A stretch of 64,000 nt of DNA from Blastocystis sp. Blastoise. Taxonomy: Eukaryota; Sar; Bigyra; Opalinata; Blastocystidae. Position numbers and translations under genes: made by a program. The stretch covers positions 1 to 64,000 of the forward strand of contig JBBPEB010000019.1 of assembly GCA_039096225.1 (NCBI GenBank), given 5' to 3'. Shown one piece after another: positions 49,901 to 64,000 of this stretch; positions within the stretch are counted from its first letter, which is position 1; the number at the start of each line of letters is the position of its first letter. A model generated the notes under the pieces. The model did not search any database, had not been told where the DNA came from, and worked only from the letters and a program-made list of their open reading frames with translations.

Positions 49901-51838
49901 TTATCTAGTTCAGGTACTATCTATGGTACTCCTATTGCTCCTTCTTCTTCTACTTATCAAATCAGTGCTGTTTCTATTATGGGTACGGCTGCTTCTACTT
50001 CTGTTTCTATTAATATCCAAACTTGTACTGCTCCTAATGTATACTTCAGACTTTCATTTACTAATATGGAAAGTGATTCTGAACAAAATGGATTCTCTCT
50101 TAAGGATGCTGCTGGTACTGTAATAGATTCTGTTGAAACATTCCCCAATTATATTGGTAGTTATGCTCGTGGTTATTGTAAACCAGCTGGTGTATATATT
50201 CTTGTTCTTACTGATACTTATAGAGATGGTTGGGGTAATGGTAAAGTAACTGCTTATGCTGAAGATAATACTGAAATTACTTCTTCTGGATTACTTAAAG
50301 GTGAATCTCCTAAAACTATTTATATTAATGTTGGATTTATTGTTAAATTTGGTCAAACTCAATGGAAATATACATCTACTGCTCCTTCTGCTGATTGGAA
50401 TTCTATTACTTTCGTTGATAGTACTTGGCAAACTGCTGTTGGTGGTTCATTTGTTGGAGTTTCTGGTAAAACACAATTCTATAGAACTTCTTTTACTATT
50501 AATGATCTTAGTTTATTCTCTCTCTATGAAATAACTTTTAATATTAAGGCTGGTATTATTGCATATATTAATGGTAAAGAAGTATATAGATATAATTTAG
50601 GTAGTGGTGTTATTACTCCTTCTACTAGTGCTACTGCTGAATTTGCTGAACCTACGAAAATTACTGTCTCAGAATCTTCTGCTTTTGGTAAACTTGTTAC
50701 TGGTAATAATGTTCTTGCTGTAGAAATCCATAATTTTGGTCCTACCGCTGAAACTACTTTTGATGCTCAACTTATGCTTTATCTTTCTGGTTCTAATAGA
50801 ATATTTGATGGTACTGTCTATGCTAGTGTCAAGGGATTAAAGGATAATACTTATGATGAAAGTGAACAAAAAGCTTTTGATGGAAATCTTAATACAAAAT
50901 ATTATGGTCCTGGATGTAATAAACAATATTATTTAGAATATACTTATAACTATAATCGTAAGGAATATGCTACTGCTATTGCTTTATCTCGTGGTACTAA
51001 TAATGGTCGTTTACCTTCTTCTTTTGCTCTTTCTGCTTCTAATGATGGTGTTAATTATAAGAATCTTGTCTCTTATTATAATCTTACTTTTGGTAATCAT
51101 GGATCTGCTGAGGGTACTCGTACATTTAATTTCTTTAATAAAGATTCTTATAATAAATATAGAGTTTCTCTTGATTCTCGTGTATGTGTTGAAGGATTAG
51201 AAATTGGTGAAATTGCTCTTATGTCTAATAAGATTGAGAGTTATTGTAAAGCTGAAGGTCAATATATTGATACTATCAGTGGACAATCTAGTTATAGACC
51301 TTGTGAAAACTATTATTATGGTGCTTATAGTAAATTATGTACTGGAGGTGTTTGGGGTCCTGAAGTAAGAAGTTGTGAAGTTGTTGCTCCTCGTGCTTTC
51401 AATTATACTGCTAAATCTTATGTTTTCAAAACTAAGAGAGATAATGTTACTCCTGCTCCTTATTATGAAGCTGCTGAACCTGTTTTCAATATTACTCCTG
51501 ATCTTCCTGCTGGATTAACTATTAATAGAAGTACTGGTATTATTAGTGGTAAACCTCAAAATGATTTTGCTGAAACTGATTTTGTAATTATTTTATATAA
51601 TGCGAAGGGTAAAAAGTCTTTTACTATTACTCTTAGTTCTATTCCTGCTGGTGGCTTAGAAGGTTGGAGTATTGCTGTTATTGTTATTGCCTGTATTGTT
51701 ATTGTTATCTTCATTGGGTTCATTGTTTTCGTTGTTATGAACAGACGTAAAGGTAAGAAAGGATCTCATAAAGTTATGAAGGCTGGTACCAAGGCTACAA
51801 CTCCTGCTAAACCTGCTGATAAAAAAGTTAGAATATAA
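46967..51838 (+). CDS. Large intronless modular type I surface protein
   Basis: Predicted cell-surface adhesin or receptor of 1623 residues in a single exon. A signal peptide (MKTLFIYLFIVAVIAQTC) is followed by three rounds of a multi-module unit. Each round contains a Cys-started module with a GW-motif (NGWTDGSRF about residue 88; LVGWAYS about 582; RDGWGNG about 1085). Next is a beta-sandwich with SWKY/QWKY and VYVNGQEIYRRN. A discoidin-like module follows (FDGDIQTKWY, AYNIYRIQ), then an Ig-like He_PIG motif (GLKLSSSGTIYGTP, GLTINRSTGIISGKP). One CCP/HRM-like Cys module lies near residue 1426. The transmembrane helix is about 1566-1592 with a 31-residue basic tail. Codons are strongly biased to GCT/GGT/ACT, suggesting high expression. 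Homologous to the 7719 gene. Confidence 0.9.
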   Translation: MKTLFIYLFIVAVIAQTCTSPKVSINMRRTYKNDANQETVQIWQGNYKTGTLIAEYNGLGMGNTVQTYSLCLAPSQHTLVALDSAKNGWTDGSRFDLVTRAGVTILYGTLDRFQKKEFVFYPAFSVKSTDSWKYINTAQTGNQWTQASFSDAAWIAYSPSKFPVVSTVTRYFRTQVDLPSNKNSFAIGEIGAFTKDGVVIYVNGQEIYRRNVPTGAAATTPATAIDTEASYKRITFPTSATYLTGSKVTLAIEIHGSSTPSSVAEDFIGYLIFIYGPCAARLTDYTATAERNPEDPNEPIDKIFDGDIQTKWYANPLPIWGQVQFNNGRREWINRYSVSVGNYDVNRRPISWKLLASNDGNTFVVLDSKNFVTWDGFRTTRNFELNTNKEAYNIYRIQILATKGTDMELTELELSACTNAILTPTLSYGTTSLNLVTNLDEKVLYPTQNGFENFVITPAVPADSGLTFDAVSGSFKIYPTAVIALTSFSISARHYSNQQTSTVTISISASECVAPKVRFDIKQANGNDNTNGEPETVTIISPNNVELASSSLSASDIGTNERTIKLCQDPGVYTVKMTAASLVGWAYSSYVQINLFTYDGSSFTASRGKLIDQISDSFKVNIKYELPTSTKVLLNAASIPAGWKETSYAGESTWVTYTKTPAMQSTTKYALFRSTFTISSLTGIQGFEFLYRANDAVAVYVDGKLITKYWITPKGDDYTATPSSEGHQDKVEWRGVTGVLSDLAVGTHVIAVLLVDGKNPYVARNVDYDCMIRLLSDSNTVSRTFDANSSESNKVWDGANVLFDGSYKTRFAAYIDSTHPAPQWASGNFKQWRFEAINKYCIVANYDAPKHDPKKFSLLGSMGGWDAADYTLLDTQENVSFDRRSQRLCFYIPSNTKAYNIYRIRFEEVNVPFPENDKVILAELELFLIDYNKITISPLSYQSSSITGYSNSQITTNFPTSEYYRNYQITPALPTGLKLSSSGTIYGTPIAPSSSTYQISAVSIMGTAASTSVSINIQTCTAPNVYFRLSFTNMESDSEQNGFSLKDAAGTVIDSVETFPNYIGSYARGYCKPAGVYILVLTDTYRDGWGNGKVTAYAEDNTEITSSGLLKGESPKTIYINVGFIVKFGQTQWKYTSTAPSADWNSITFVDSTWQTAVGGSFVGVSGKTQFYRTSFTINDLSLFSLYEITFNIKAGIIAYINGKEVYRYNLGSGVITPSTSATAEFAEPTKITVSESSAFGKLVTGNNVLAVEIHNFGPTAETTFDAQLMLYLSGSNRIFDGTVYASVKGLKDNTYDESEQKAFDGNLNTKYYGPGCNKQYYLEYTYNYNRKEYATAIALSRGTNNGRLPSSFALSASNDGVNYKNLVSYYNLTFGNHGSAEGTRTFNFFNKDSYNKYRVSLDSRVCVEGLEIGEIALMSNKIESYCKAEGQYIDTISGQSSYRPCENYYYGAYSKLCTGGVWGPEVRSCEVVAPRAFNYTAKSYVFKTKRDNVTPAPYYEAAEPVFNITPDLPAGLTINRSTGIISGKPQNDFAETDFVIILYNAKGKKSFTITLSSIPAGGLEGWSIAVIVIACIVIVIFIGFIVFVVMNRRKGKKGSHKVMKAGTKATTPAKPADKKVRI

Positions 51839-52532
51839 TTGTAAAAAATGTACTATTTAGTATATATATTGAATAATAATTATTTTTATTTATCTTTTTT
51901 ATAAATTGTTACTTTTTTTTAAAGAAAAAATAGCTATTATAGTTTACTCATGCACTATTTAAATATAGTTTGATAGCTTACGAATTATTTAATTATACAA
52001 AAATTATAATAAATATTTGTTTTGTTTTGATTTTACTTTTTTTTTTTACTTTCTTGATAAACTATACAAAGAGTTGATACATATTAGATACGAAATATCA
52101 CTTACTTAAAGAGTGATTCGTTGCTAATTGTGTCTGTTAAATGAAATTTTTTTAATTAAAATATACTTATGAAATCATCTAATTAAAACTTATATTCTTT
52201 AATATATGAACTCATTTCTTTGTTGGAGTATTCTTTCAAAAACACATAGAAAACACAATTTTTAAATCCTTTTTGTTTTGCATAGTTTTTTCTTTGACTA
52301 TATCCTCAAGATTTTCTAGTTTTTATTCGTCAAGGATTATCAATATTATTTATTCTAGTAGTAAATTAAATAATACCACAAAGAGTGTATTTTATTATAT
52401 AATTTTTGTAATAGCGCAATCATTTCATGTCTGAATCAATTGACAAAAACTTGTATATATTTGAGCATTGTTCTTTCTGTCTAAGAATTATTATTTTTGA
52501 TATATAGGCTTCCATCGTCTGTTTCAGATACG
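51839..52532. other. Intergenic region
   Basis: 694 bp of A/T-rich DNA between two plus-strand genes. No feature is supported. An upstream exon of the next gene may end before TATATAG at about 52507. Confidence 0.5.
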
Positions 52533-54025
52533 ATGGATGACTCCACAGACTCTTCTATAAAAGATAATCACTTGAACAGTAGACTAGAGTCAAATAAAAT
52601 AAATCCTATACATGTCGAAAATGAAAAGAAATATGATGAAATTCCAAAAGAATCACTTTTTATGTAATTGTTTTTTATTTATATTGATTATTAATTATAT
52701 ATTATTTTTGTTATATATATTGGTTAATATTTTTTTGTTATATATATTGGTTAATATTTTTTTGTTATATATATTGATTAATATTTTTTTGTTATATATA
52801 TTAATTATATATTATAGAGATAAGCAAATACTTCCTCAAATTGATATTGAGCAATGCATGAGAGACTCAAAACGTGTTTTAAAAGAGGATATTGAAAAAT
52901 CGAAAAAGAATAATATGGTGCAATGGACACTATTATATTTCTGTTACATAACACAACCATTCTTTCCTGATTATACACCTGAAATGTATATTGAATGATT
53001 CTATTTATATATCTTTTATTTATTAGTTATTAAAGATATGTCTATTTGAATTGCTTTTATATCTATATTTATATAGGACAAAAGATGAGGTATATATACT
53101 TAATTGTTATTTTCTGTAACTGATTAGTTTCTTATTCATTATTATATCTATAGTTATATATATAACATATAGTACAGTTTATATATATAAGATACTCTAT
53201 AGTTTATATAACATATACAATTAAGTTTATATATAATATATAGTATAGTTTAATATAATAAGCTATTTAGTTTATATAACGTATTCAATAAAGTTTATCT
53301 ATAATATATAGTATAGTTTATATATATAATATACTCTATAGTTTATCTATTCAGAATTAAAAGAAGACGAAATTCAACTTTATCATAGTAATAAGATCTT
53401 TTATAATTGTTTAAACACTTTATGGGTTTTCTTTATCCTTGATATCGTTCTATCGATATTCTACATGATATATTCCATATCTCTTTTAGAATATTTAATC
53501 TTTATTTATTTATTGTTTATTCTCTTGGGAATATCAATGTGGAGACCTTATGTTCTATTTGTTATATCCTTATTCATATACCTATTCTATCATATAATAT
53601 ATTTATATTGTTTTAGACTATATTTATAATATTTAAATATTATATTTTCGTTCTTCTTTCTGTATCCTTTATTATTCACGCTATTGTTTGTCTTCCTATT
53701 ATCACCTTCTGTCTGGATCTTGCAGATCAACCCAATCTATATATATCTATCTCTTTTACTCTATGTCATATTATTGAATTTATACTTATGGTTACTGTGT
53801 ACAATAAAGGATTTAATCTTACTTATAAAGGTATTTTTATAGTGTTTATTGCTTCCTATTTTTTTAAATATTTGTTGATTCATTTTTTTTTTGATCTAAG
53901 GAATGATTCCTATATATATAGATGTAAAAACAGTCTATTTTACTCATGTTTATTTGCATTTAGCTAAGAAAGAATACAGAAAACAAAGATTCAATTATAT
54001 TAAAGAACAGTCGAATTTTGTTTAA
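52533..54025 (+). CDS. Putative multi-pass membrane protein, unknown family
   Basis: Family not recognised. The proposed start is MDDSTDSSIKDNHLNSRLES at 52533, followed by a polar N-terminus. A GT-AG intron leads to DKQILPQIDIEQCMRDSKRV. After a small exon and a ~240-bp repetitive A/T intron (53090-53355) comes ELKEDEIQLYHSNKIFYN. Several hydrophobic segments follow (LWVFFILDIVLSIFYMIYSI, YLIFIYLLFILLGIS, IIHAIVCLPIITFCLDL, CHIIEFILMVTVY). The cytosolic-looking C-terminus is LAKKEYRKQRFNYIKEQSNF. At least five membrane helices. Exon limits near 53590-53650 and 53830-53930 are uncertain. Confidence 0.6.
53150..53350 (+). repeat. Degenerate A/T tandem repeats in an intron
   Basis: Imperfect copies of an AGTTTATATATAATATA-like unit with CTATAG interruptions. 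They fill the intron of the membrane-protein gene, which ends TTATCTATTCAG. Confidence 0.7.
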
Positions 54026-54554
54026 AACATTCTTATTATATATCCTTTATTTAATTTCTTTATGTTTATTTAGTGAGTATGTGATTTTATTAAATTTCTT
54101 TTTTGTTTATATTTTTAATTGAATGGATATCTAGTATTGAATAGATATTCAAAGTTAAAAACTAAAGACTACAGTCATCAATAAACACATTTACATTAGT
54201 AATAAGCAAGCAATAAAATATAACAAATCTATTTTCACTTAAGATGAAATATAAAAATAGTAGAGAAAAAAGAAAAAACTTGGTATATATAATTAACATA
54301 AGACTGAGTACCAAAAAAGTATTCATAGAGAGTATGGTATTGAAAACATCCAAATATCTATATGAATAATAATATACATGGATTAAAAAATAGATAAATA
54401 ATTAATAAATAAAAAGATGTATCTTTAATAAAAATAATTATTGAATATGAATTATATATATATATATATATGATGAGTCTAAAATACAAGATATTAATAG
54501 AATAATATATATATAGAAACAAATCATTTTTTATATTATGGTTACAAGAGAGAA

Positions 54555-54596
<42 letters not shown>
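54026..54596. other. Convergent intergenic region
   Basis: 571 bp between the membrane-protein gene (+) and BTB-TLDc B (-), with a (TA)n array at 54558-54595 directly next to the BTB-TLDc B stop. No gene. Confidence 0.6.
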
Positions 54597-54599
<3 letters not shown>

Positions 54600-56545
54600 T
54601 TCTTCTTCTTCTTGTATTTCTCCGTATATTTCTAATTCTTCGACTTTAAAGAAATTAGATTCTCCCATTCCAGCACTATTCACAAATAATCGATTTGAAA
54701 CAGTAGTTGTATTGTCATAGGCTCCATCCCCGCGGAAATCCGTACACCCACCACGTTCACGATTACAATGATTATATAAAGCTAAATCTGTCACACGGTA
54801 ATTTCCAAAAATAGGGAGTGATGAAGGTGACATTTCCACGGTTAATTCTCCTTCATTAGGAAAAAATCGAGAAGGAGGAATATCGTGTGGATTTTTTAGT
54901 GTAAATATATATGCATCTGGATCTCTTACTACATTTACATCTATATATATAGAATTATATTATGATATATAGAGTAATATAATGATTTATAGAGTAATAT
55001 TATAATATATAGAATTATATTATGATTTATAGAGTAATATTATGTATATAGAATTATATTATGATATATAGAATTATATTATGATATATAGATTATATTA
55101 AGAAATATAGAATTATATATATAGGATATACAAGAAGTCCAAGATACTTTCGTGAACCCTCCAAAGATACATTCTTTGTTTCTAGTAATAGTTCTGACAA
55201 TAGTGAAAGTAGACCCTTTCTGATCGCAATACTTATGAAAGGCATTCGCATCAAAGTCATAGCGTGAGCCTCTAGGGATATATTAAGATTAAACTGAATT
55301 TATATATAATGAATAATGCAATTATAGAAAGAGAATAAAGAGAATAATGAAATAATAATAAAGATATTAAAATATAATAAAATATAATAATAAAGAGAAT
55401 AATGAAAATAATAATAAAGATATTAAAATATAATAAAACATAATAATAATAAAGAGAATAATGAAAAACATAATAAAGATAATAAAATATAAACATTAAA
55501 TAAACATATAAACATTATAATAAACATATAAACTAATAGCATACCTAAAGAGAAGAGTATATTTCTTGTCGGTTCCTGCCCATTCAGAGAGTATATCTGC
55601 CCATTCTTCTTTTAATATATGACTATATGGAAATATCGGATGATTATATTCACAAATCTTCCAAATAAACTCATTATCCATTTTTACATTTTTAAAGTCT
55701 CGACGAATCAATTGTAACGCCGCACGATCCTCATCTGATAACTCAATAGAGCCAGTCTCCAAATAAGAATATATATATTTAAAATAAGGAAGATGTTTGT
55801 CACATAGAATTGAAGAATTCTGAAAATCATATTGTAAACGCCCACTTGGAGGATCATCAAAATAACTATTTTTTATTCCTTGTCTCTCTAAACATTTTCG
55901 ATGAATCTGATAACGACTTCCATTCACAGTAATACTAAATGACTCAGCATTCCAACGACTACTGATTAATTCTCTTAGATGATAAGGATATAAACACATT
56001 GGCATAGGAAGACTCAAATAGAGAAAATCATCATGTAACTGATACTTGATTTCACGATCAAAAACACTCAAATCAACTTGTACTTTTTCTATATAATCTT
56101 TTGTTATAGGAAACACTTGATCACTATGATCCACATAAATAAATCCTTCACTTGTATAATTATCAGGATTATTAGCCAATTGAGTTAATAAACAATTAGG
56201 ATAATGTTTTAAAATAGACTTCCTTATTGTATATTGATTCTCACTTTGAAATATGAACGTTACTGTATCTTCATCTGGAGATAATTGTTGAGGCATAGGT
56301 GAAAAGTCATGAAGCTCATGATCTACTAACTTTTGGAAACAATCTTCAATTTCCATATGAATATTCATCAAAGCATTCATCACAATCCTTGAAGCAGTTG
56401 GAAAATCTAAATAACTATTTTCTAAGTGTGATTTCAACCGTGTTTTTAATTCATCGGTTGTTCCAAGTAATTTATCAATATTATCATCAATAAAATCATT
56501 TAATTCATGTGTAGTTTTCACTTGAAGAGTAGTTTGTTCTTCCAT
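54597..56545 (-). CDS. BTB(T1)-TLDc protein B
   Basis: Paralogue of the 43207-45204 gene with the same order. MEEQTTLQVKTTHELNDF and a helical N-terminus come first, then two T1-like BTB modules (VTFIFQSENQYTIRKSIL...GFIYVDHSDQVFPITKDY; FSITVNGSRYQIHRKCL...LPYFKYIYSYLETGS). The TLDc domain has YTLLFRGSRYDFDANAFHKY, CIFGGFTKVSWTS, DPDAYIFTLKNP and the end VEELEIYGEIQEEEE. Introns fall at the same two places as in A (after the LLFR Arg and after the WTS Ser). The second intron holds repeats of a GATATATAGAATTATATTAT-like unit. No membrane segment. Same functional uncertainty as the paralogue. Confidence 0.87.
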
Positions 56546-57156
56546 TTTATCAATCTAATTCCTAAATAGAATAGTATCAATATAAATGAAGCATAAATAC
56601 GTTCTAGATGATGAGTATTTATAGTTTCTAAACTATTTAATATATTATCTTTTATGGTTGATGTAAAAAATTCAAATGAACACAACTAATGTGGATCTTT
56701 GGAACTTTTCATAACGCCGAAGTCTCCCATGTAAAATCGATTATTTTACCCATAAGATTTTATTCACTTTTTCTTAAATATGACACTGCTTTTCTTTTAA
56801 TCATTCATATTAACTCTTTGTCTACATTTGGAAGAATTTAACTGCGTGATCAAGAGTATATTATCTGATTATTGAAAGAGAAATCTTGAATGCTATGATG
56901 TAATTGGGGAATTCTCTTTTTCAAACCCAAAGAACACAAATATATATTTATTAATGATTTTCATATTTGCGAGTAAATGAATTAATTCAATAGTAATACA
57001 ATCTATGTATAATTGATCATGGTTTATCAATTGTCTTTTAAATTAATACTTTTTTTAGAATGAATAGTCATGTATGTACACAGTTATAGTAACGAATAGA
57101 ATGAAAAGAAATATTATCAACCATATAGTTAAGAAATACAAATAATAAAAAGAAGT
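56546..57156. other. Intergenic region
   Basis: 611 bp upstream of BTB-TLDc B and downstream of tRNA-Arg. A/T-rich; nothing specific is seen. Confidence 0.5.
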
Positions 57157-57230
57157 AGCTCACAGCGGGACTTGAACCCACAATCTCCTGCTCCGTAGGC
57201 AGATGCCTTATCCAATTGGGCCATGCGAGC
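57157..57230 (-). tRNA. tRNA-Arg (ACG)
   Basis: A 74-nt cloverleaf on the minus strand. The acceptor GCTCGCA/TGTGAGC has one G-U pair. The anticodon stem TCTGC/GCAGG closes loop CTACGGA, anticodon ACG. The T arm is TGGGTTCAAGTCCCG-like. There is no intron, and a minus-strand TTCTTTTT follows the 3' end. Confidence 0.94.
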
Positions 57231-57422
57231 TTGTAGTCTTTTTCTTAGATATATACTTGAATGAATATGCCAAAGGTACATATATGTTTTTCTATTTGTT
57301 GTAAGTAGATGATTATTATTTATTTTTCTTTATATATTTCTTATAAAAGTCAAAAAAATATTTGGTTATTATCATTAAGCAAAACTACGTAATAATAGAT
57401 ATATATTAATAATTATACTTGA

Positions 57423-62089
<4,667 letters not shown>

Positions 62090-63935
62090 TCTGATTTATT
62101 TTAATATATTGATTTGTACGAATTAGAAACTAATGAAGATAAATGAATAAATAGTATAAAAAACTACTTTGATGTAAACGCGCCAATTTTTTTTTGTTTT
62201 GGTGGTATTTCATTTTCCTTTTTTTCTGAATTTCATTAATGCAACAATGAATGTGATTTAATGCAAAGGAAGAGAAAATGATTGCTTAATATAAATATCT
62301 GTTTTTTGGTGAATGTCCAAAACCACAATTTGATTATTTATAGTTAATAAGATGTTTTTCTATATTATCTGCATGTGTACACCAAAATAAATTATCTTTA
62401 AAGAATTAACGATAAAATATTACGTTTTTAGAATCTGAAATTGATGTCATTTTTGTAATAGAAACAAGAATAATATTTATCATTCATACTACAGACATTT
62501 TTATAAAGCAAGTTTTTCAAATTTATATGAGAATGGAAATAATCTCGTAAATATACTAATAACTATTAATATATTTACAGATATTTCACATGCCACCAAA
62601 GCATACAATCTTATAAAAACATAAATAACTTTAATTTTGATATACAATGAAAACAAGTAGTGAAATAAATCTAAGATATACTGTAAAAACACAATTTTTG
62701 CAATATAGGCATATTTTTATATTATAATAACGATTTATATATCTATTTTATGCATAAAAAAACAAATTAATGAAAATAATTATTTTAAAACTATTGAAAA
62801 ATAAAAAAAATATCATATAATGAGCATATCAGTCTTAATTAAATCATCTTTCGCATCTATCTAGGTAATAAGGTCTTTATATTTAAAAAAATACTGTTAA
62901 CAAAAACAAAACAAAAATTATTAGCATAATTTCAAAACTAAATTTTTTTTAGAGGATGAATGATAAATTTATAAATAAATCATAGTTGTTGTTCTATTTT
63001 GACATCTCGGCATTATATATAATTATTGGTTTAAAATAAATGAGAAGAATGATAATTTGATTATTTTTTTTTGTTTTTATCAGTTCTTTATTATTACAAC
63101 ATAACTCAAAAAACAATCAAGACTAAGTTACTTGTTCCGTTAGAATACCATGAAGAATCTGTTTCATCATTTAGAATGTGTCCCTCTTTGTTATATTAAA
63201 ATCAAATTGAAAATGATCATGTTCAATTCACTTTCTCTCTTATTTTTTTCATTTATGCACCAATACCAAATATTCAGAAAAACAACAGAATCACTCTATC
63301 ACTATTTCATCTCTCTTAATAAATTCATTGGTCTATCCCTATTTTATCTATAAATACTTTTTATAAAGTAATAATATAAATTATTCTAGTGTTTGTTCTA
63401 AAATATAGGGTTGAAATCTGATTTCTTTTAAATAACAGAATTACTCTATTCTTTAAGAATTGCACCATGATGACTAGTCTTCATATGTAGATATTAATGA
63501 TCAATTAGAATTCTCCTGATTGATCTTATGGAATCTTTGAAGTCAAAAGAAAAGAATCATAATTTTGAGACACAGTATTCAAATTCTCCATAAAAATTCT
63601 CTTGGGTATAAAGTAACCTGTCTAGTAGTCATTAATACCGACTAAAGACGAAACGTAAAAGTCTTCTAGGGAAGGCTGGTTATCCAGAGAAGCGATTGGC
63701 AGATCCTGCTCTGAAGTCAAAAGAAAATAATCATAATTGTTATAAAACAACTGCCTCCAGATGACTTTCATTCCCACAAAAATTATTGTTTTTTTAAGGG
63801 AGAAATTTCATCTGACTTTTTCAATCAGTTTATTGGCTATAAAAAACGAATGATGCATTCACATAGTTCTCTCCAAAGAAACTCCTTCTAAAGAAAATCA
63901 AAAATCTTTTTTTCATTAAAAATATATAAATTTCT
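62090..63935. other. Intergenic region with possible noncoding RNA
   Basis: 1.85 kb. The first 1.3 kb is plain A/T-rich DNA. From about 63460 to 63850 composition becomes more balanced, and a ~29-bp near-identical direct repeat occurs (63538-63566 and 63712-63740). This includes hairpin-capable segments such as CAGAG...CTCTG at 63685-63713. A protein-coding exon is not evident, and the short frame at 63150-63353 is not supported. Confidence 0.45.
63538..63740. repeat. Diverged direct repeat, 174-bp spacing
   Basis: TGAAGTCAAAAGAAAAGAAT (continuing CATAATTTT) at 63538 recurs with about two changes at 63712. Flanking sequence is weakly similar, consistent with an old tandem duplication. Confidence 0.7.
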
Positions 63936-64000
63936 ATGTTAGCTGCTACTACAAAGTTAACTTTAAAGTCTGCTGTTGCTTTAAAATCTTTTGCTACTTG
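63936..64000 (+). CDS. 5' end of an organelle-targeted protein (cut by the window)
   Basis: Only the first 21 codons are present. The N-terminus MLAATTKLTLKSAVALKSFA is rich in Ala, Ser, Thr, Leu and Lys, with no acidic residue. It can form an amphipathic helix and ends in a K-S-F-A-T pattern often seen before processing-peptidase cleavage. That fits a mitochondrial or hydrogenosomal presequence. The mature protein is outside the window, so its function is unknown. Confidence 0.6.
   Translation, partial: MLAATTKLTLKSAVALKSFAT

Overview
The window is nuclear DNA of a unicellular eukaryote with an extremely AT-rich genome. Genes are compact and on both strands. Many carry numerous short spliceosomal introns that typically run GTATAT...TATATAG, and intergenic and intronic DNA is nearly pure A/T. 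All readable genes use the standard code, with TAA and TGA seen as stops. I cannot name the species. The divergent proteasome, kinase and sorting-nexin sequences, a DASH subunit, a probable U12-type intron and large modular surface proteins point to a protist. The last gene starts with a presequence typical of a mitochondrion or hydrogenosome.

Layout. 0.8-6.6 kb: Sec1/Munc18 (-), a tiny DASH/Dam1 subunit Dad4 (+), and a stomatin/SPFH protein (-). 7.7-15.5 kb: a giant type I membrane protein (+) whose first three exons lie upstream of the 7-kb open frame. 16.9 kb: tRNA-Lys. 17.5-24.9 kb (+): a Wee1/Myt1-like kinase, a YIPF6-type Yip1 protein, a multi-pass membrane protein and a proteasome beta-2-type subunit. 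25.1-26.5 kb: triosephosphate isomerase (-), divergent from a double-propeller WD40 protein (27.1-30.1 kb, +). 30.7-32.7 kb: a long coiled-coil protein. 33.3-35.4 kb: two divergent intronless HSP20 genes sharing a promoter with heat-shock elements. 36.1-41.3 kb (-): a divergent small GTPase and a PX/BAR-like sorting nexin. 42.7 and 45.8 kb: tRNA-Gln and tRNA-Ala. 43.2-45.2 and 54.6-56.5 kb (-): two paralogous BTB(T1)-TLDc proteins. 47.0-51.8 kb: a second, intronless modular surface protein. 52.5-54.0 kb: a multi-pass membrane protein. 57.2 kb: tRNA-Arg. 57.4-62.1 kb (-): a WRNIP1/Mgs1 AAA+ ATPase with a UBZ finger and a poly-Asn tail. 63.9 kb to the end: the start of an organelle-targeted protein.

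Functional themes are membrane traffic (Sec1, YIPF6, sorting nexin, GTPase), cell-cycle and chromosome functions (Dad4, Wee1/Myt1, WRNIP1), proteostasis (proteasome, two HSP20), glycolysis (TPI) and surface recognition (two giant modular proteins). There is no sign of operons, viruses, CRISPR or insertion sequences. The most notable observations are a Dad4 gene split by a 7-nt first exon, an AT-AC intron with U12-type signals in the WD40 gene, two splice junctions where conserved protein starts before any AG, introns made almost wholly of microsatellites, and the giant modular surface-protein pair.
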